64,000 nucleotides of DNA from Maricaulis sp965228215 (GTDB lineage: Bacteria > Pseudomonadota > Alphaproteobacteria > Caulobacterales > Maricaulaceae). The translations under genes and the position numbers were made by a program. Below, piece by piece: positions 7,773 to 15,580 of this stretch. The DNA lies in the NCBI GenBank assembly GCA_965228215.1, contig OZ245800.1, positions 682,001-746,000 of the forward strand. The letters are read 5' to 3'. Every line of letters begins with the position of its first letter. The first letter of the stretch is position 1. Below the pieces are notes generated by a model that was not told where the DNA came from, made no database searches, and saw only the letters and a list, made by a program, of their open reading frames with translations.

Positions 7773-9854
7773 ATGAAAAAGCTTTTGCTCAGCACAGCCG
7801 TGCTCGCACTGGTCGCGGCGTGCAGCCAACCGGCCAACACCAATGAAACTGCCAATGATCAGTCTGCCGCGGAGCAGGAAATGGTCTCCGCCACGATCGG
7901 CGAATGGGGTTTCGACACCGAAGGCATGGACGCGGCCGTCCACCCGGGTGACGACTTCTTCCGCTATGCCAACGGCACCTGGCTGGACAATACGGTCATC
8001 CCCTCCGATCGCTCCAACTACGGCATGTTCACCGAGCTGGCGATCGAGGCCGAGGAACAGGTCCAGGACATCATCCTGACCCTCGCTGCGGAAAATGCCG
8101 ACCAGGGCACGATCCAGCAGAAGGTCGGTGACCTCTATGGCAGCTGGATGGACACGGAGACCATCGAGGCGCGTGGCCTGGAACCGATCCAGCCCTATCT
8201 CGCCGAGATCGCGGCTGCCGCATCCCACGAGGACATCCGCAGCCTGTTCGCAACGATCCACCACCAGTCGCCCTTCGGTGTCGGCATCATTCCCGACCCG
8301 GCAGACACGACGCGCTACACGGTGTTCGTCGGCCAGGGCGGTCTCGGCCTGCCGGATCGCGACTATTATCTCGATCTCGAGAACGAGAATTATGCCCGCT
8401 ATCGCGAGGGCTATGTCGACTTCATCGCCCAGGTCTTCGAACTGGCCGGCATTGAAGGCGGCGCCGAGAAGGCCGAGGCCATCATGGCGCTGGAAACGCG
8501 TATCGCCGAAGTCCACTGGACCCAGGCCCGCTCGCGCAACATCCAGGAAATCTACAATCCGATGCCGATGGACCAGCTCGCAGCGCTGGCCCCGCAGATG
8601 GACTTCCCGGGCGGCATGGCCCAGCTGGGTCTCGACGGTGTTGCCACCTATCTCGTGGCCCAGCCGAGCGCCATTGAAGGTGCCGGCATCATCTTCGAGG
8701 AAACCCCGGTTGATGTGTGGCAGGACTACATGACCTTCCACTTCATCCAGAACAATGCCGGCAGCCTGCCGTCCGCGTTCGACCTGGCGAATTTCGAATT
8801 CTTCGGCCGTACGCTGAACGGTATCGAGGAACAGCGCCCGCGTGATCGCCGCGGCGTCAATCTCGTCGGCGGCCAGCTGGGTGAAGCGGTCGGCCAGGTC
8901 TATGTCGAGCGTCATTTCCCGGCCTCCTCCAAGGAAGCCATGGAAGGCCTCGTCGCCAATCTGGTAACCGCATTCGAAGGCCGTCTCAACAATCTCGACT
9001 GGATGGACGCGGAGACCCGTGACAATGCCCTGCGCAAGCTGGGCACATTCGAACCGCGCATCGGCTATCCGGACGAGTGGACGGACTACTCCGCCCTCGA
9101 AATCCAGGCCGACGACCTGTTCGGCAACATGATGCGGATGAATGAATTCGGCTGGAACCAGCAGGTCGAGGACCTTTCCGGTCCGGTTGACCGGACGCAG
9201 TGGCCCTACCCGCCGCAGACGGTGAACGCCTCCTATAATCCGCTGATGAACCAGATCACATTCCCGGCCGGCATCCTGCAGGCTCCCTTCTTCGATCCGG
9301 GTGCAGACGCCGCGATCAATTACGGCGCCATCGGTGCCGTGATCGGTCACGAGATCGGCCATGGTTTCGACGATCAGGGCCGCGAGTTCGACTATGACGG
9401 TTCCATCCGCAACTGGTGGACCGACGAGACGAACGCCAATTTCGTGGAACGGGCCGACATGCTCGGCGCCCAGTATTCCTCCTACTCCCCGATCGAGGGC
9501 ATGTTCGTGAACGGCGAATTCACGATGGGTGAGAATATCGGCGATCTCGGCGGCGTGCAGATGGCCTACACGGCCTACCGCAATTACGTGGCCGAGACCT
9601 ATGAAGGCGGCGAGGCGCCGGTCATCGACGGCTTTACCGGTGATCAGCGCTTCTTCCTCGCCTGGGCCCAGGTCTGGCGCCGTCTCTACCGCGAGGACAA
9701 TCTCATCGCGCGCCTGACGACGGACCCGCACAGCCCGTCGCAATACCGCACGAATGGCGTCGTCCGGAACCTGGACGCCTGGTATGAGGCCTTCAACATC
9801 ACTGAAGATCACGCCCTTTACCTGCCACCGGAAGAGCGCGTCAAAATCTGGTAA
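7773..9854 (+). CDS. M13 family (neprilysin/PepO-like) zinc metallopeptidase lipoprotein
   Basis: Envelope peptidase of the neprilysin family. The start at 7773 gives the lipoprotein signal MKKLLLSTAVLALVAACSQ (lipobox AAC) and fits GGGGGA upstream better than a TTG 15 nt earlier. Product 693 aa. Zinc site HEIGH (His526, His530) lies in VIGHEIGHGFDD, with the third ligand in GENIGDLGG. The substrate motif is NASY at about residue 488 where most M13 enzymes have NA(F/Y)Y, a conservative oddity. The C-terminal PHSPSQYR and the final IW match the family. A paralog follows directly at 10018; each gene has its own terminator. Confidence 0.93.
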   Translation: MKKLLLSTAVLALVAACSQPANTNETANDQSAAEQEMVSATIGEWGFDTEGMDAAVHPGDDFFRYANGTWLDNTVIPSDRSNYGMFTELAIEAEEQVQDIILTLAAENADQGTIQQKVGDLYGSWMDTETIEARGLEPIQPYLAEIAAAASHEDIRSLFATIHHQSPFGVGIIPDPADTTRYTVFVGQGGLGLPDRDYYLDLENENYARYREGYVDFIAQVFELAGIEGGAEKAEAIMALETRIAEVHWTQARSRNIQEIYNPMPMDQLAALAPQMDFPGGMAQLGLDGVATYLVAQPSAIEGAGIIFEETPVDVWQDYMTFHFIQNNAGSLPSAFDLANFEFFGRTLNGIEEQRPRDRRGVNLVGGQLGEAVGQVYVERHFPASSKEAMEGLVANLVTAFEGRLNNLDWMDAETRDNALRKLGTFEPRIGYPDEWTDYSALEIQADDLFGNMMRMNEFGWNQQVEDLSGPVDRTQWPYPPQTVNASYNPLMNQITFPAGILQAPFFDPGADAAINYGAIGAVIGHEIGHGFDDQGREFDYDGSIRNWWTDETNANFVERADMLGAQYSSYSPIEGMFVNGEFTMGENIGDLGGVQMAYTAYRNYVAETYEGGEAPVIDGFTGDQRFFLAWAQVWRRLYREDNLIARLTTDPHSPSQYRTNGVVRNLDAWYEAFNITEDHALYLPPEERVKIW

Positions 9855-9877
9855 ACCAGATAAATATCAAATCGTTG

Positions 9878-9907
9878 ACGGCTCGGGGAAACCCGGGCCG
9901 TCTTCGT
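9878..9907 (+). terminator. Intrinsic terminator between the two M13 genes
   Basis: An 11-bp stem, GACGGCTCGGG with CCCGGGCCGTC (one G-U), surrounds a GAAA tetraloop and is followed by TTCGTTT, a weak U tract. It may allow some read-through into the second peptidase gene. Confidence 0.75.
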
Positions 9908-10017
9908 TTGGGGACAGGCTTGTCATGAATCTGACAGAACCGTCAGTTGCTTCACGGCAGGATGGAACTAGTGTCTGGCCCCAAATAAATCTCACCACAC
10001 GAATTTGGGGAAGCATC

Positions 10018-12114
10018 ATGAAGAAGTTCCTGCTTAGCGGTGCCTGTATCGCACTGCTCGCGGCGTGTACGCCGGCAGAAGAAGCCGCCAGCGGCGGCGA
10101 CAGCGCTCCGGCCAACGAGACCGTTGTCAGCAATGTCGGTGATCCGACAGCCGGCTCGCCGGTCCTGGGCACCTGGGGTGTCGAGATCGAGCACGTCAGC
10201 GAGACCGTGCATCCGGGCGATGATTTTAACGCCTACGTCAATGAAGGCTGGTTGCAGAATTCGGAAATGCCGCAGGGCTTCTCCCGCTTCGGCTCCTTCA
10301 CCGAACTCTTCCTGCGCTCCGAAGAGCGTATCAATGCGATCATCACCGAGGCCGCCGAGTCTGACGCCGCAGCCGGCACGCCGCTGCAGCAGATCCGCGA
10401 TCTGCACGCCTCCTTCATGGACCGCGAGGCTTTGGAAACTCTCGGTTTCGAGCCGGCCCGCCCGATGCTGGACAGCATCGCCGCCGCCGCCTCGCATGAT
10501 GACATCGCCCGCCTGATGGGCATGCCGGGCACGTCGAGCATTTTCGGCGCCGGTGTCGGCCGCGACCAGGGCAATCCTGATCGCTACATCGTCGGCATCA
10601 GCCAGAGCGGTCTCGGCCTGCCGACCCGCGATTACTACCTGGAAGACAATGAGCGCTACCAAGGCTTCCGTGACGCCTATGTCGAATACATCACCGACGT
10701 CTTCGGCTTCATCGGCGAAGATGACGGTGCGGAACGCGCCCAGCGCATCCTCGAGCTCGAGACGGCTTTCGCCCAGGTTCACTGGACGCGCCAGGACAGC
10801 CGTGACCGCACGCGCACCTATAATCTGATGTCGACCGAGGAACTGGCCGAAATGGCGCCGGGCTTCCCGTGGCCGACCTTCATGGACGCCCTCGACTTCG
10901 CCGACCAGACGGAAGTCGTCGTACGCCAGACGACTGCCATCGAGGCGCTGGCTACCCTGTTCAACGAATACCCGGTCGAGGCCTGGCAAGACTGGATGAC
11001 CTTCCGCTACCTTTCGAGCAACCGGAATCGTCTGACGCCGGAATTCTTCGACCGCTCATTCGACTTCTACAACCGGACGCTCTCCGGCGTTGAGGAGCCG
11101 CGCCCGCTGGACTCCCGTGCGATCCAGTATGTGAACGGTTCCATGGGCATGGCGCTGGGACAGATCTATGTCGAGCGTCACTTCCCGCCGGAATACAAGC
11201 AGCAGATGGAAGTCCTGGTCGATTATCTCGGCCGCGCCCTTCGCGAGCGCATCGAGACGCTGGACTGGATGGACGAGGAAACCCGCATCCAGGCGCTCGA
11301 CAAGTTCGAGAAGTTCACGCCGAAGATCGGCTATCCGGACCAGTGGCCGGACTACTCCTCCATCGAGATCCGCCCGGATGACCTGTTCGGCAATTCCGAG
11401 CGCGTCGCCGCCTGGTTCCGCGCCGACAGCCGCGCCCGCCTGCGCGGTCCGATCCGCGAATGGGAATGGGGCATGTCTCCGCAAACGGTGAATGCCTACT
11501 ACTCGCCGACCGCGAACGAGATCGTCTTTCCGGCCGCCATTCTGCAGGGTCCGTTCTTTGATCCCTATGCCGATCCGGCGGTGAATTTCGGCGGAATCGG
11601 TGCCGTGATCGGCCACGAGATGGGCCATGGTTTCGACGACCAGGGCAGCCGCTCCGACGGCGATGGCGTGCTGCGTGACTGGTGGACGGAAACCAGCCGC
11701 GCGAACTTCGACGAGCGCACCGACCTCCTGGCCGCCCAGTACAGCGAATTCTCCCCGATCGAGGGCGAGTTCGTGAACGGTCGTCTCTCGCTCGGCGAGA
11801 ATATCGGTGATGTCGGCGGCCTCTCCATGGCCTTCCGCGCCTACCAGCTCTACGTCGAGGATCATGGTGGTGAAGCACCGGTCCTGGACGGCTTCACGGG
11901 CGAGCAGCGCTTCTACATGGCCTGGGCCCAGGTCTGGCGGAACCTGCAGACGGATCAGGCCATGATCCAGCAGCTGCGCCGTGGTCCGCATTCGCCGGCG
12001 CAATACCGCATCAACGGCGCCGTCCGGAACCAGCCGGGCTGGTACGAAGCCTTCGGAATCACCGAAGAGCACGACCTGTACCTGCCGCCGGAAGAGCGCG
12101 TTTCCATCTGGTAA
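10018..12114 (+). CDS. M13 family zinc metallopeptidase lipoprotein (tandem paralog)
   Basis: Second neprilysin-like peptidase, 698 aa, clearly a tandem duplicate of the gene at 7773 with the same domain order. The start at 10018 gives the lipoprotein signal MKKFLLSGACIALLAACTP and sits behind GGGGAAG; the frame upstream of it is non-coding. Zinc motif HEMGH (His533, His537) in VIGHEMGHGFDDQG and GENIGDVGG are intact. Unlike its neighbour it has the canonical substrate motif NAYY. The two probably differ in peptide preference, which is inference. Likely role is turnover of small peptides in the periplasm or at the outer membrane. Confidence 0.93.
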   Translation: MKKFLLSGACIALLAACTPAEEAASGGDSAPANETVVSNVGDPTAGSPVLGTWGVEIEHVSETVHPGDDFNAYVNEGWLQNSEMPQGFSRFGSFTELFLRSEERINAIITEAAESDAAAGTPLQQIRDLHASFMDREALETLGFEPARPMLDSIAAAASHDDIARLMGMPGTSSIFGAGVGRDQGNPDRYIVGISQSGLGLPTRDYYLEDNERYQGFRDAYVEYITDVFGFIGEDDGAERAQRILELETAFAQVHWTRQDSRDRTRTYNLMSTEELAEMAPGFPWPTFMDALDFADQTEVVVRQTTAIEALATLFNEYPVEAWQDWMTFRYLSSNRNRLTPEFFDRSFDFYNRTLSGVEEPRPLDSRAIQYVNGSMGMALGQIYVERHFPPEYKQQMEVLVDYLGRALRERIETLDWMDEETRIQALDKFEKFTPKIGYPDQWPDYSSIEIRPDDLFGNSERVAAWFRADSRARLRGPIREWEWGMSPQTVNAYYSPTANEIVFPAAILQGPFFDPYADPAVNFGGIGAVIGHEMGHGFDDQGSRSDGDGVLRDWWTETSRANFDERTDLLAAQYSEFSPIEGEFVNGRLSLGENIGDVGGLSMAFRAYQLYVEDHGGEAPVLDGFTGEQRFYMAWAQVWRNLQTDQAMIQQLRRGPHSPAQYRINGAVRNQPGWYEAFGITEEHDLYLPPEERVSIW

Positions 12115-12134
12115 GCGCGCCGGAATAGCATCAG

Positions 12135-12168
12135 AACGGCCCGGCCTTGCGCCGGGCCGTTTTGTTTT
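12135..12168 (+). terminator. Terminator after second M13 peptidase
   Basis: Perfect 11-bp stem AACGGCCCGGC/GCCGGGCCGTT with loop CTTGC, followed by TTGTTTT. Confidence 0.92.
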
Positions 12169-12252
12169 ACAATCGCACCAAACGAGTGATTGAATCGGGA
12201 TTCACCTGCTGGGTGCGTCCATCCCCTTACACGAGAAGTATGCCGCAAATTA

Positions 12253-12269
12253 TTCTCCTGTAAGGAGAA
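12253..12269. repeat. Inverted repeat TTCTCCT-GTA-AGGAGAA
   Basis: Perfect 7-bp inverted repeat with a 3-nt loop, 110 bp upstream of the beta-repeat protein gene. One arm is a strong Shine-Dalgarno-like AGGAGAA, but the only open frame behind it (GTG at 12271) is 15 codons. It may be a leader hairpin or an operator. Confidence 0.4.
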
Positions 12270-12305
12270 AGTGGCGTCGCGACACCGGATTTCGCTTCTC
12301 CATAG

Positions 12306-12323
12306 GGTTAAGCTTCGTTAACC
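12306..12323. promoter_or_regulatory. Palindrome GGTTAA-N6-TTAACC (CtrA-like half sites)
   Basis: Perfect 6-bp inverted repeat 55 bp upstream of the start at 12379. It contains TTAA-N6-TTAAC, one base shorter than the TTAA-N7-TTAA consensus of the Caulobacterales cell-cycle regulator CtrA. It is therefore only a candidate CtrA or other operator site. Confidence 0.35.
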
Positions 12324-12378
12324 TCTTGATCGTCTGGGTCCGCGTACAGCGGATCCGCTGAACGAGATGGGGGTTTAT

Positions 12379-13338
12379 ATGCGACGTTCAGTACTACTGT
12401 CCGGCGTCGGTATGGCGATGCTGATTGGCACGTCTGCCCATGCAGGGGATGTTGAGTGGTTCCCGCCGGACCCACCTGCGGGCGCGATGTCCGGCGAGTG
12501 CTATGCACGCGTCCGTATCGAGCCTGAATATGATGTCTACACCGAGCAGGTGACGACGCAGGATTCCTATGAGCGTTACGATGTTGCTCCGCCGCGCCTG
12601 CGCGAGGAAGTCATCGAGTATGTCTCCCGGGAAGCCGGTGTGCGCTACATCGTGCACGAGCCGGTCTATGACACGATCACGGAAACCGTCGAAGTCCGTC
12701 CGGGTTACACCGAGTACGTCGTCGAGCCGGCTGTCCACGACACGGTGACCGAGACGATCATGGTGCGCGAGCCGCGCATGGTCTGGCGCCGCGGCTATAC
12801 GCCGGATGCCGCCATGACGCGCTACGACGCCGAAACGGGTGAAGTCTGGTGTCTCGTCGAGGAAGAAGGTGAGTACCGCACCGTCACGCGTAATGTGATC
12901 GTGCGCCCCGCCGAGATCCGCGAAGTGAACTACCCGGCCGAATACGCGACGATCTCGCGTGAAGTCCTGGTCCAGGAAGCACGCGTGGAAGAGATTCCGA
13001 TCGATCCGCGTTACGACACCTACACGGTCCAGGTCGTTGACCAGTACGCTTCGGTCGACAGCCACGTGGTTCCGATGGAGACCGAGACGGTCACGCGTTA
13101 CACCCTGCGCTCCGAAGAGCGTTGGGAATGGCGCCTGGTCGACTGCACGGACATCGACCTGCCGGGTCACAACCCGCCGACCAGCGCGGACATTCCGCCG
13201 GTTGCGTCCAACCAGAGCCATGCTCCGTCGGGCAATACCTATCTCTACGGCACGGGCGCTGCTCCGGCCACCGAGACCTATTCGGAAGAAGTGCCGGTCG
13301 CACAGGCCTACACGAACCGCCGTCGCAGCCGCCGCTAG
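12379..13338 (+). CDS. Secreted beta-repeat envelope protein (unnamed family)
   Basis: Function unknown. The start at 12379 is set by GGGGG at 12369-12373 and gives a Sec signal peptide ending TSAHA (residues 1-22). The mature 297 residues are built of imperfect repeats of about 20-25 residues with alternating Val/Thr and the pattern Y-x-T-(V/I)-(T/S)-x-x-V-x-V-x-x-x-x-x-x-x-(I/V)-x-x-P (for example around residues 98-120, 121-135, 167-188, 189-210, 211-232). Three Cys sit at 41 (SGECYARV), 158 (VWCLVE) and 256 (VDCTD). From memory, this repeat with GECYARV and VWCLV signatures precedes OmpA or peptidoglycan-binding domains in other alphaproteobacteria; no such domain is present here. The C-terminus is Arg-rich. 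Single-gene transcript with its own terminator. Confidence 0.75.
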   Translation: MRRSVLLSGVGMAMLIGTSAHAGDVEWFPPDPPAGAMSGECYARVRIEPEYDVYTEQVTTQDSYERYDVAPPRLREEVIEYVSREAGVRYIVHEPVYDTITETVEVRPGYTEYVVEPAVHDTVTETIMVREPRMVWRRGYTPDAAMTRYDAETGEVWCLVEEEGEYRTVTRNVIVRPAEIREVNYPAEYATISREVLVQEARVEEIPIDPRYDTYTVQVVDQYASVDSHVVPMETETVTRYTLRSEERWEWRLVDCTDIDLPGHNPPTSADIPPVASNQSHAPSGNTYLYGTGAAPATETYSEEVPVAQAYTNRRRSRR

Positions 13339-13361
13339 GCGCTGGGCAGCACCAAGTATTG

Positions 13362-13395
13362 AGGGCCGTGATCCTGGGGATCGCGGCCCTTTTTC
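13362..13395 (+). terminator. Terminator after beta-repeat protein gene
   Basis: A 13-bp stem AGGGCCGTGATCC/GGATCGCGGCCCT (one G-U) with a TGG loop is followed by TTTTC. Confidence 0.92.
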
Positions 13396-13539
13396 TTGCG
13401 CAACTTTTGATATCGGCAACACAACGCCAATAGATACAGCCACCGCGGGAGCAATCGCCGCACAACGCCCGCCCAGCCCTTTTGTTGCAAGTCAAAACGG
13501 CCGGGACATTCCACTTGATTCCCGGACGTTATTCGATCT

Positions 13540-13555
13540 CTATGGACAACCATAG
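13540..13555. repeat. Inverted repeat CTATGG-ACAA-CCATAG
   Basis: Perfect 6-bp inverted repeat with a 4-nt loop, 27 bp before the RHH operator region. The rest of the 295-bp space (13339-13634) holds the terminator at 13362, the operator/promoter at 13582 and no convincing gene. Confidence 0.35.
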
Positions 13556-13581
13556 GGGGAATGCCGGGTTTACAATCCCAC

Positions 13582-13620
13582 TTTGCATACATATGTATAC
13601 ATTTGCATACTGGTTGCAAA
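13582..13620 (+). promoter_or_regulatory. Promoter/operator of the RHH-pspA-flotillin operon
   Basis: Two direct copies of TTTGCATAC (13582-13590 and 13602-13610) are 20 bp apart. Between them lies a perfect 12-bp palindrome ATACATATGTAT (13587-13598). A weak sigma70-like pair TTGCAT (13583-13588) and CATACT (13606-13611) with a 17-bp spacer encloses the palindrome. Because the first gene encodes a probable ribbon-helix-helix protein, autoregulation through these sites is the natural reading; that is inference. Confidence 0.6.
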
Positions 13621-13634
13621 TGAAGAGGTCAGCC

Positions 13635-14153
13635 ATGCCCAGAAGCGTACCCCTGAGCGTCCGCATCAGTGACGACGATGCCGCCTTCCTGGCCCGCTAC
13701 AAGGCCGAGGGCGCAACGACACCGAGCGAGAAGCTCCGCGCCCTGCTCGCCGATGCCCGGCGCGCCGAGGTCGGGGAGCAGGACTTCGCCGGCCGCGTGG
13801 AATGGTGCGGCAGCCAGATGCAGCCGGCCCTGAACCGGATCCGCAATCTGCAGAAGCAGGCACGGCAGCGATCCGACTTCACAGTCCGCCTCTATGAGCG
13901 CCTGCCGGAACTCCTGGCGACACTTATGACCGGACCAGCCGATACCGACGATGCCGCAGCAGCACTCGTCGATTTCGAGGCCGATGTGGCCGAACAGGCT
14001 TTTGCCCTGATCGAGGAAATTCTCGATCTCGGCCTGACCAAGAACAGCCGGACCTATGACCCGGCCCTGATCAAGACACGGCTGGAGCCGATCCTGGAAA
14101 TCCTGGACCTGATCCGCCTGTCCAAACTGCCGAAGGGAGGCAAGACAAAATGA
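13635..14153 (+). CDS. Probable ribbon-helix-helix regulator heading a PspA-flotillin operon
   Basis: 172-aa protein without a name I recognise. Residues 4-43 fit a ribbon-helix-helix DNA-binding fold: a short strand (VPLSVRIS), helix A (DDAAFLARYKAEG), then helix B (SEKLRALLADARR). The remaining 130 residues are predicted alpha-helical and could bind a partner such as PspA. The start at 13635 follows AGAGGTC by 6 nt; ATG 13620 and an open frame back to 13482 lack such a site. Its stop overlaps the pspA start (ATGA). The palindromic region just upstream suits an autorepressor. An RHH head gene differs from PspF control in enterobacteria. It could instead be an effector with a vestigial RHH. 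Confidence 0.65.
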   Translation: MPRSVPLSVRISDDDAAFLARYKAEGATTPSEKLRALLADARRAEVGEQDFAGRVEWCGSQMQPALNRIRNLQKQARQRSDFTVRLYERLPELLATLMTGPADTDDAAAALVDFEADVAEQAFALIEEILDLGLTKNSRTYDPALIKTRLEPILEILDLIRLSKLPKGGKTK

Positions 14154-14836
14154 GCGAACAATTACTGTCCCGGGTGAAACGCCTGGTATCCGGCGGCGTG
14201 AACTCCATCGTCGATGCAGTTGAAAACGCCTCGCCGGAAACGGTGATGAAGGAAGCGATCCGAGAAGTGGAACGCGCCACTGACGAAGTGCGCGACGAAA
14301 TGGGTCGCGTCCTGGCTAGCAAGCACCTGGCCTCGCGCCGCCTCATGGATGCCAACGCCAAGCACGAGGATCTCACCGGCCAGATTGAACTCGCCCTGGG
14401 CGAGGGCCGCGACGATCTCGCCGAGGCTGCGATCGCCAAGCAGATGGATCTGGAAAGCCAGATGCCGGTGCTGGAAGGCGCGATCAGCGATGCCAACAGC
14501 GAGGAGCAGGAGCTGGAAAGCTATATCCGCGCTCTCGATGCCCGTCGCCGCGAAATGGAAGACGAACTCGCCGCCTTCAAGGAAAGCCGCCAGGCCGAGG
14601 AAAGCCTGTCTGCCGATGGCGAGGTCACCTCTTCCGCCGGCACCGAGCGCAAGGTCTCCAAGGCGGAACGTGCCTTTGACCGCGTCATGCGCGACGCGTC
14701 CGGCCTTCCGGGCTCCAGCGGCAGCGGCCGCCCTGACGCATCGAAACTGGCCGAACTGGAAGAACTCTCGCGGGAGAACCGCATCAAGGAGCGTCTGGCC
14801 GCCGCCAAGGCGAAACGGACTGAAGAGGTAAAATGA
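14150..14836 (+). CDS. pspA: Phage shock protein A (PspA/IM30/Vipp1 family)
   Basis: Membrane-stress effector that oligomerises on the inner face of the cytoplasmic membrane. The 228-aa product begins with an amphipathic helix (SEQLLSRVKRLVSGGVNSIVD), then the family's SPETVMKEAIREVERA and a long charged coiled coil to about residue 150. It ends in a flexible segment and a short helix rich in Glu/Arg/Lys. The start overlaps the upstream gene by 4 nt and its stop overlaps the next start by 4 nt, so the three genes are translationally coupled. No pspF, pspB or pspC is nearby; partners here are a YuaF/YqiJ-like protein and flotillin. Confidence 0.9.
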   Translation: MSEQLLSRVKRLVSGGVNSIVDAVENASPETVMKEAIREVERATDEVRDEMGRVLASKHLASRRLMDANAKHEDLTGQIELALGEGRDDLAEAAIAKQMDLESQMPVLEGAISDANSEEQELESYIRALDARRREMEDELAAFKESRQAEESLSADGEVTSSAGTERKVSKAERAFDRVMRDASGLPGSSGSGRPDASKLAELEELSRENRIKERLAAAKAKRTEEVK

Positions 14837-15537
14837 TCGACATTCTGGGCACCGCCCAAGCCGCCCCCTTCGTGATCGCACTGATGGTGATGATCTTCAT
14901 CGCCGCACTGGAGGGGGTGAGCCTGATGTTCGGCGCGGCCGTATCGGGACTTCTCGACGGCATTCTGCCGGATTTCGACCTGCCGGACCTCGACACGGAT
15001 GTCGATGCGGACATCGACGCCGACATCGATGTCTCCGGTCTCGATAGCGTTGGCCCGCTCACCTATCTGATGAGCTGGCTGAGCTTCGGCAAGGCACCGG
15101 CCCTGGTCCTGCTCGTGGCCTTCCTGACGGTCTTCGGACTGTCCGGACTGGTCATCCAGAGCTCGGCACTGGGTGCCACCGGACTGATGCTGCCGGGCTG
15201 GCTGGCATCCATTCCCGCCTTCGCCCTGGCCCTGCCCGGCACGCGCTATCTCGGCCGCGCCTTCGGTGCGGTCATGCCCAAGGAAGAGACCGAAGCCGTC
15301 TCGACCGAACGCTTCATTGGCAAGGTCGCCACGATCATTCGCGGCCGCGCGAAACGCGATCTGCCGGCCGAGGCCAAGCTGAGGGACCGGCACGGTCTCA
15401 CTCACTGGATTCTGGTTGAACCAGATGAGGATCACGAGGAATTCGCCACCGGCGACGAGGTCATTCTCGTCAGCCAGGCGGGCTCAATCTACCGCGTGAT
15501 CCGCAATACCCACCAGGTGTTGTCGCGCGACGGCTAG
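14833..15537 (+). CDS. YuaF/YqiJ-like membrane protein with C-terminal OB fold (NfeD-related)
   Basis: Flotillin-partner membrane protein, 234 aa. A hydrophobic helix at about residues 9-30 is followed by a strongly acidic Asp-rich segment (DLDTDVDADIDADIDVSG) that could bind divalent cations. Two more membrane segments lie at about 85-130 (APALVLLVAFLTVFGLSGL, LPGWLASIPAFALALPG). The C-terminal 90 residues look like the NfeD-type OB fold (FIGKVATIIRG... TGDEVILVSQAGSIYRV). YqiJ in E. coli and YuaF in Bacillus are encoded next to flotillins and influence membrane fluidity or floatillin assembly. Here the gene sits between pspA (4-nt overlap) and the flotillin gene 43 bp downstream. Confidence 0.82.
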   Translation: MIDILGTAQAAPFVIALMVMIFIAALEGVSLMFGAAVSGLLDGILPDFDLPDLDTDVDADIDADIDVSGLDSVGPLTYLMSWLSFGKAPALVLLVAFLTVFGLSGLVIQSSALGATGLMLPGWLASIPAFALALPGTRYLGRAFGAVMPKEETEAVSTERFIGKVATIIRGRAKRDLPAEAKLRDRHGLTHWILVEPDEDHEEFATGDEVILVSQAGSIYRVIRNTHQVLSRDG

Positions 15538-15580
15538 CGCGCCCCTGTTGGTTTTCTGAAACACGTATGGAGGGACATAC

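Noticed and set aside
7701..9812. 703-codon open frame antisense to the first M13 peptidase
   Set aside because: The plus strand has a full lipoprotein peptidase with HEIGH motif and a terminator; the antisense frame shows no domain.
12271..12318. 15-codon GTG frame behind AGGAGAAA upstream of the beta-repeat gene
   Set aside because: Too short, Arg/His/Leu-rich with no attenuation logic, and it overlaps the palindrome at 12306. A leader peptide is possible but unsupported.
12308..12322. CtrA binding site as a firm call
   Set aside because: The half sites are 6 bp apart instead of 7, and the element is better described as a perfect palindrome. Listed only as a candidate.
13482..13634. Longer N-terminus for the RHH protein
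   Set aside because: This stretch contains the palindromic promoter region and has no ribosome site; AGAGGTC before 13635 fits better.
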